From Planctomycetota bacterium (GTDB taxonomy: Bacteria > Planctomycetota > UBA8742 > JACQVU01): 14,223 nucleotides of DNA. The position numbers were made by a program, and so were the translations under genes. Below, piece after piece: positions 14,168-14,223 of this stretch. The DNA lies in NCBI GenBank assembly GCA_016209585.1, contig JACQVU010000236.1:1-14223 (forward strand). Reading direction: 5' to 3'. Under the pieces are notes generated by a model. It was not told the DNA's origin. It saw nothing but the letters and a program-made list of their open reading frames with translations, and searched no databases. Position 1 is the first letter of the stretch. Each line of letters opens with the position of its first letter.

Positions 14168-14223
14168 CAGCCCCGACCCCCATCTCCTTGTCTCCCCATC
14201 TCCCCGATCCACGACCCCCGACC
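14168..14223 (+). repeat. Pyrimidine-rich degenerate repeats at the window end
   Basis: CCCCATCT occurs twice (near 14178 and 14194) within a C/T-rich stretch ending in CGACCCC/CCGACC units. No coding frame or promoter is seen from 14101 to the end; this stretch and the heptamers before it fill it. A similar C/T-rich segment lies at 13553-13610. Confidence 0.45.

Noticed and set aside
1..14223. CRISPR array, tRNA genes, insertion sequences or prophage genes
   Set aside because: The repeats seen are 7-base tandems without spacers. No tRNA-like T-arm or anticodon arm pattern was noticed, and no transposase or integrase motifs appear in any credible frame.

Overview
This is a GC-rich, gene-dense bacterial chromosome segment. 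The gene mix is: a xylose-isomerase-like TIM barrel protein, a GH99-like glycosidase fused to a polytopic membrane domain, a membrane protein with one c-type haem motif, a PAS/class III cyclase, and a TMTC-like TPR membrane protein. Together with the repeat-filled intergenic gaps this would suit an uncultivated lineage of the Planctomycetota/PVC or a similar phylum. That placement is only an impression; there is no rRNA or marker gene to settle it.

Layout. Bases 1-532 (minus) hold the N-terminal part of a Cof-type HAD phosphatase, cut by the window edge. A sugar-phosphate isomerase/epimerase-like gene follows on the plus strand (745-1590). It converges on a minus-strand run of five genes read from 8881 down to 1635: PAS/adenylate cyclase, a four-helix membrane protein, a membrane protein with a CX3CH haem motif, a 1069-residue membrane/GH99-like fusion, and an HSDL2-like short-chain dehydrogenase. 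Gaps of 9, 90, 40 and 7 bases make one long transcription unit possible, although the 90-base gap carries repeats. Divergent from the cyclase is a plus-strand pair: an RlmI-type 23S rRNA cytosine methyltransferase overlapping, by ATGA, a TMTC-like membrane protein with C-terminal TPRs.

The most unusual part is the roughly 950-base gap after the TPR gene (12627-13584). It opens with an AT-rich island and a consensus-like sigma70 promoter (TTGACA, 17 bases, GATAAC). About 600 bases of GC-rich sequence follow with no credible protein but with at least ten consecutive good hairpins, and it closes with a strong intrinsic terminator (10-bp perfect stem, T5) at 13503-13546. I read this as a candidate large structured non-coding RNA of about 607 nt with its own transcription unit. 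I cannot match it to RNase P RNA, tmRNA, 6S or SRP RNA. A small unrecognised gene (13585-13983, minus) converges on it.

A second theme is short tandem heptanucleotide repeats in the intergenic gaps. The AGTTGTC family occurs at three sites (1601-1636, 6775-6802, 14124-14153). A GG-phased heptad run lies at 584-625, and pyrimidine-rich repeats lie near 13553-13610 and 14168-14223. Some of these reach up to, or into, gene ends.
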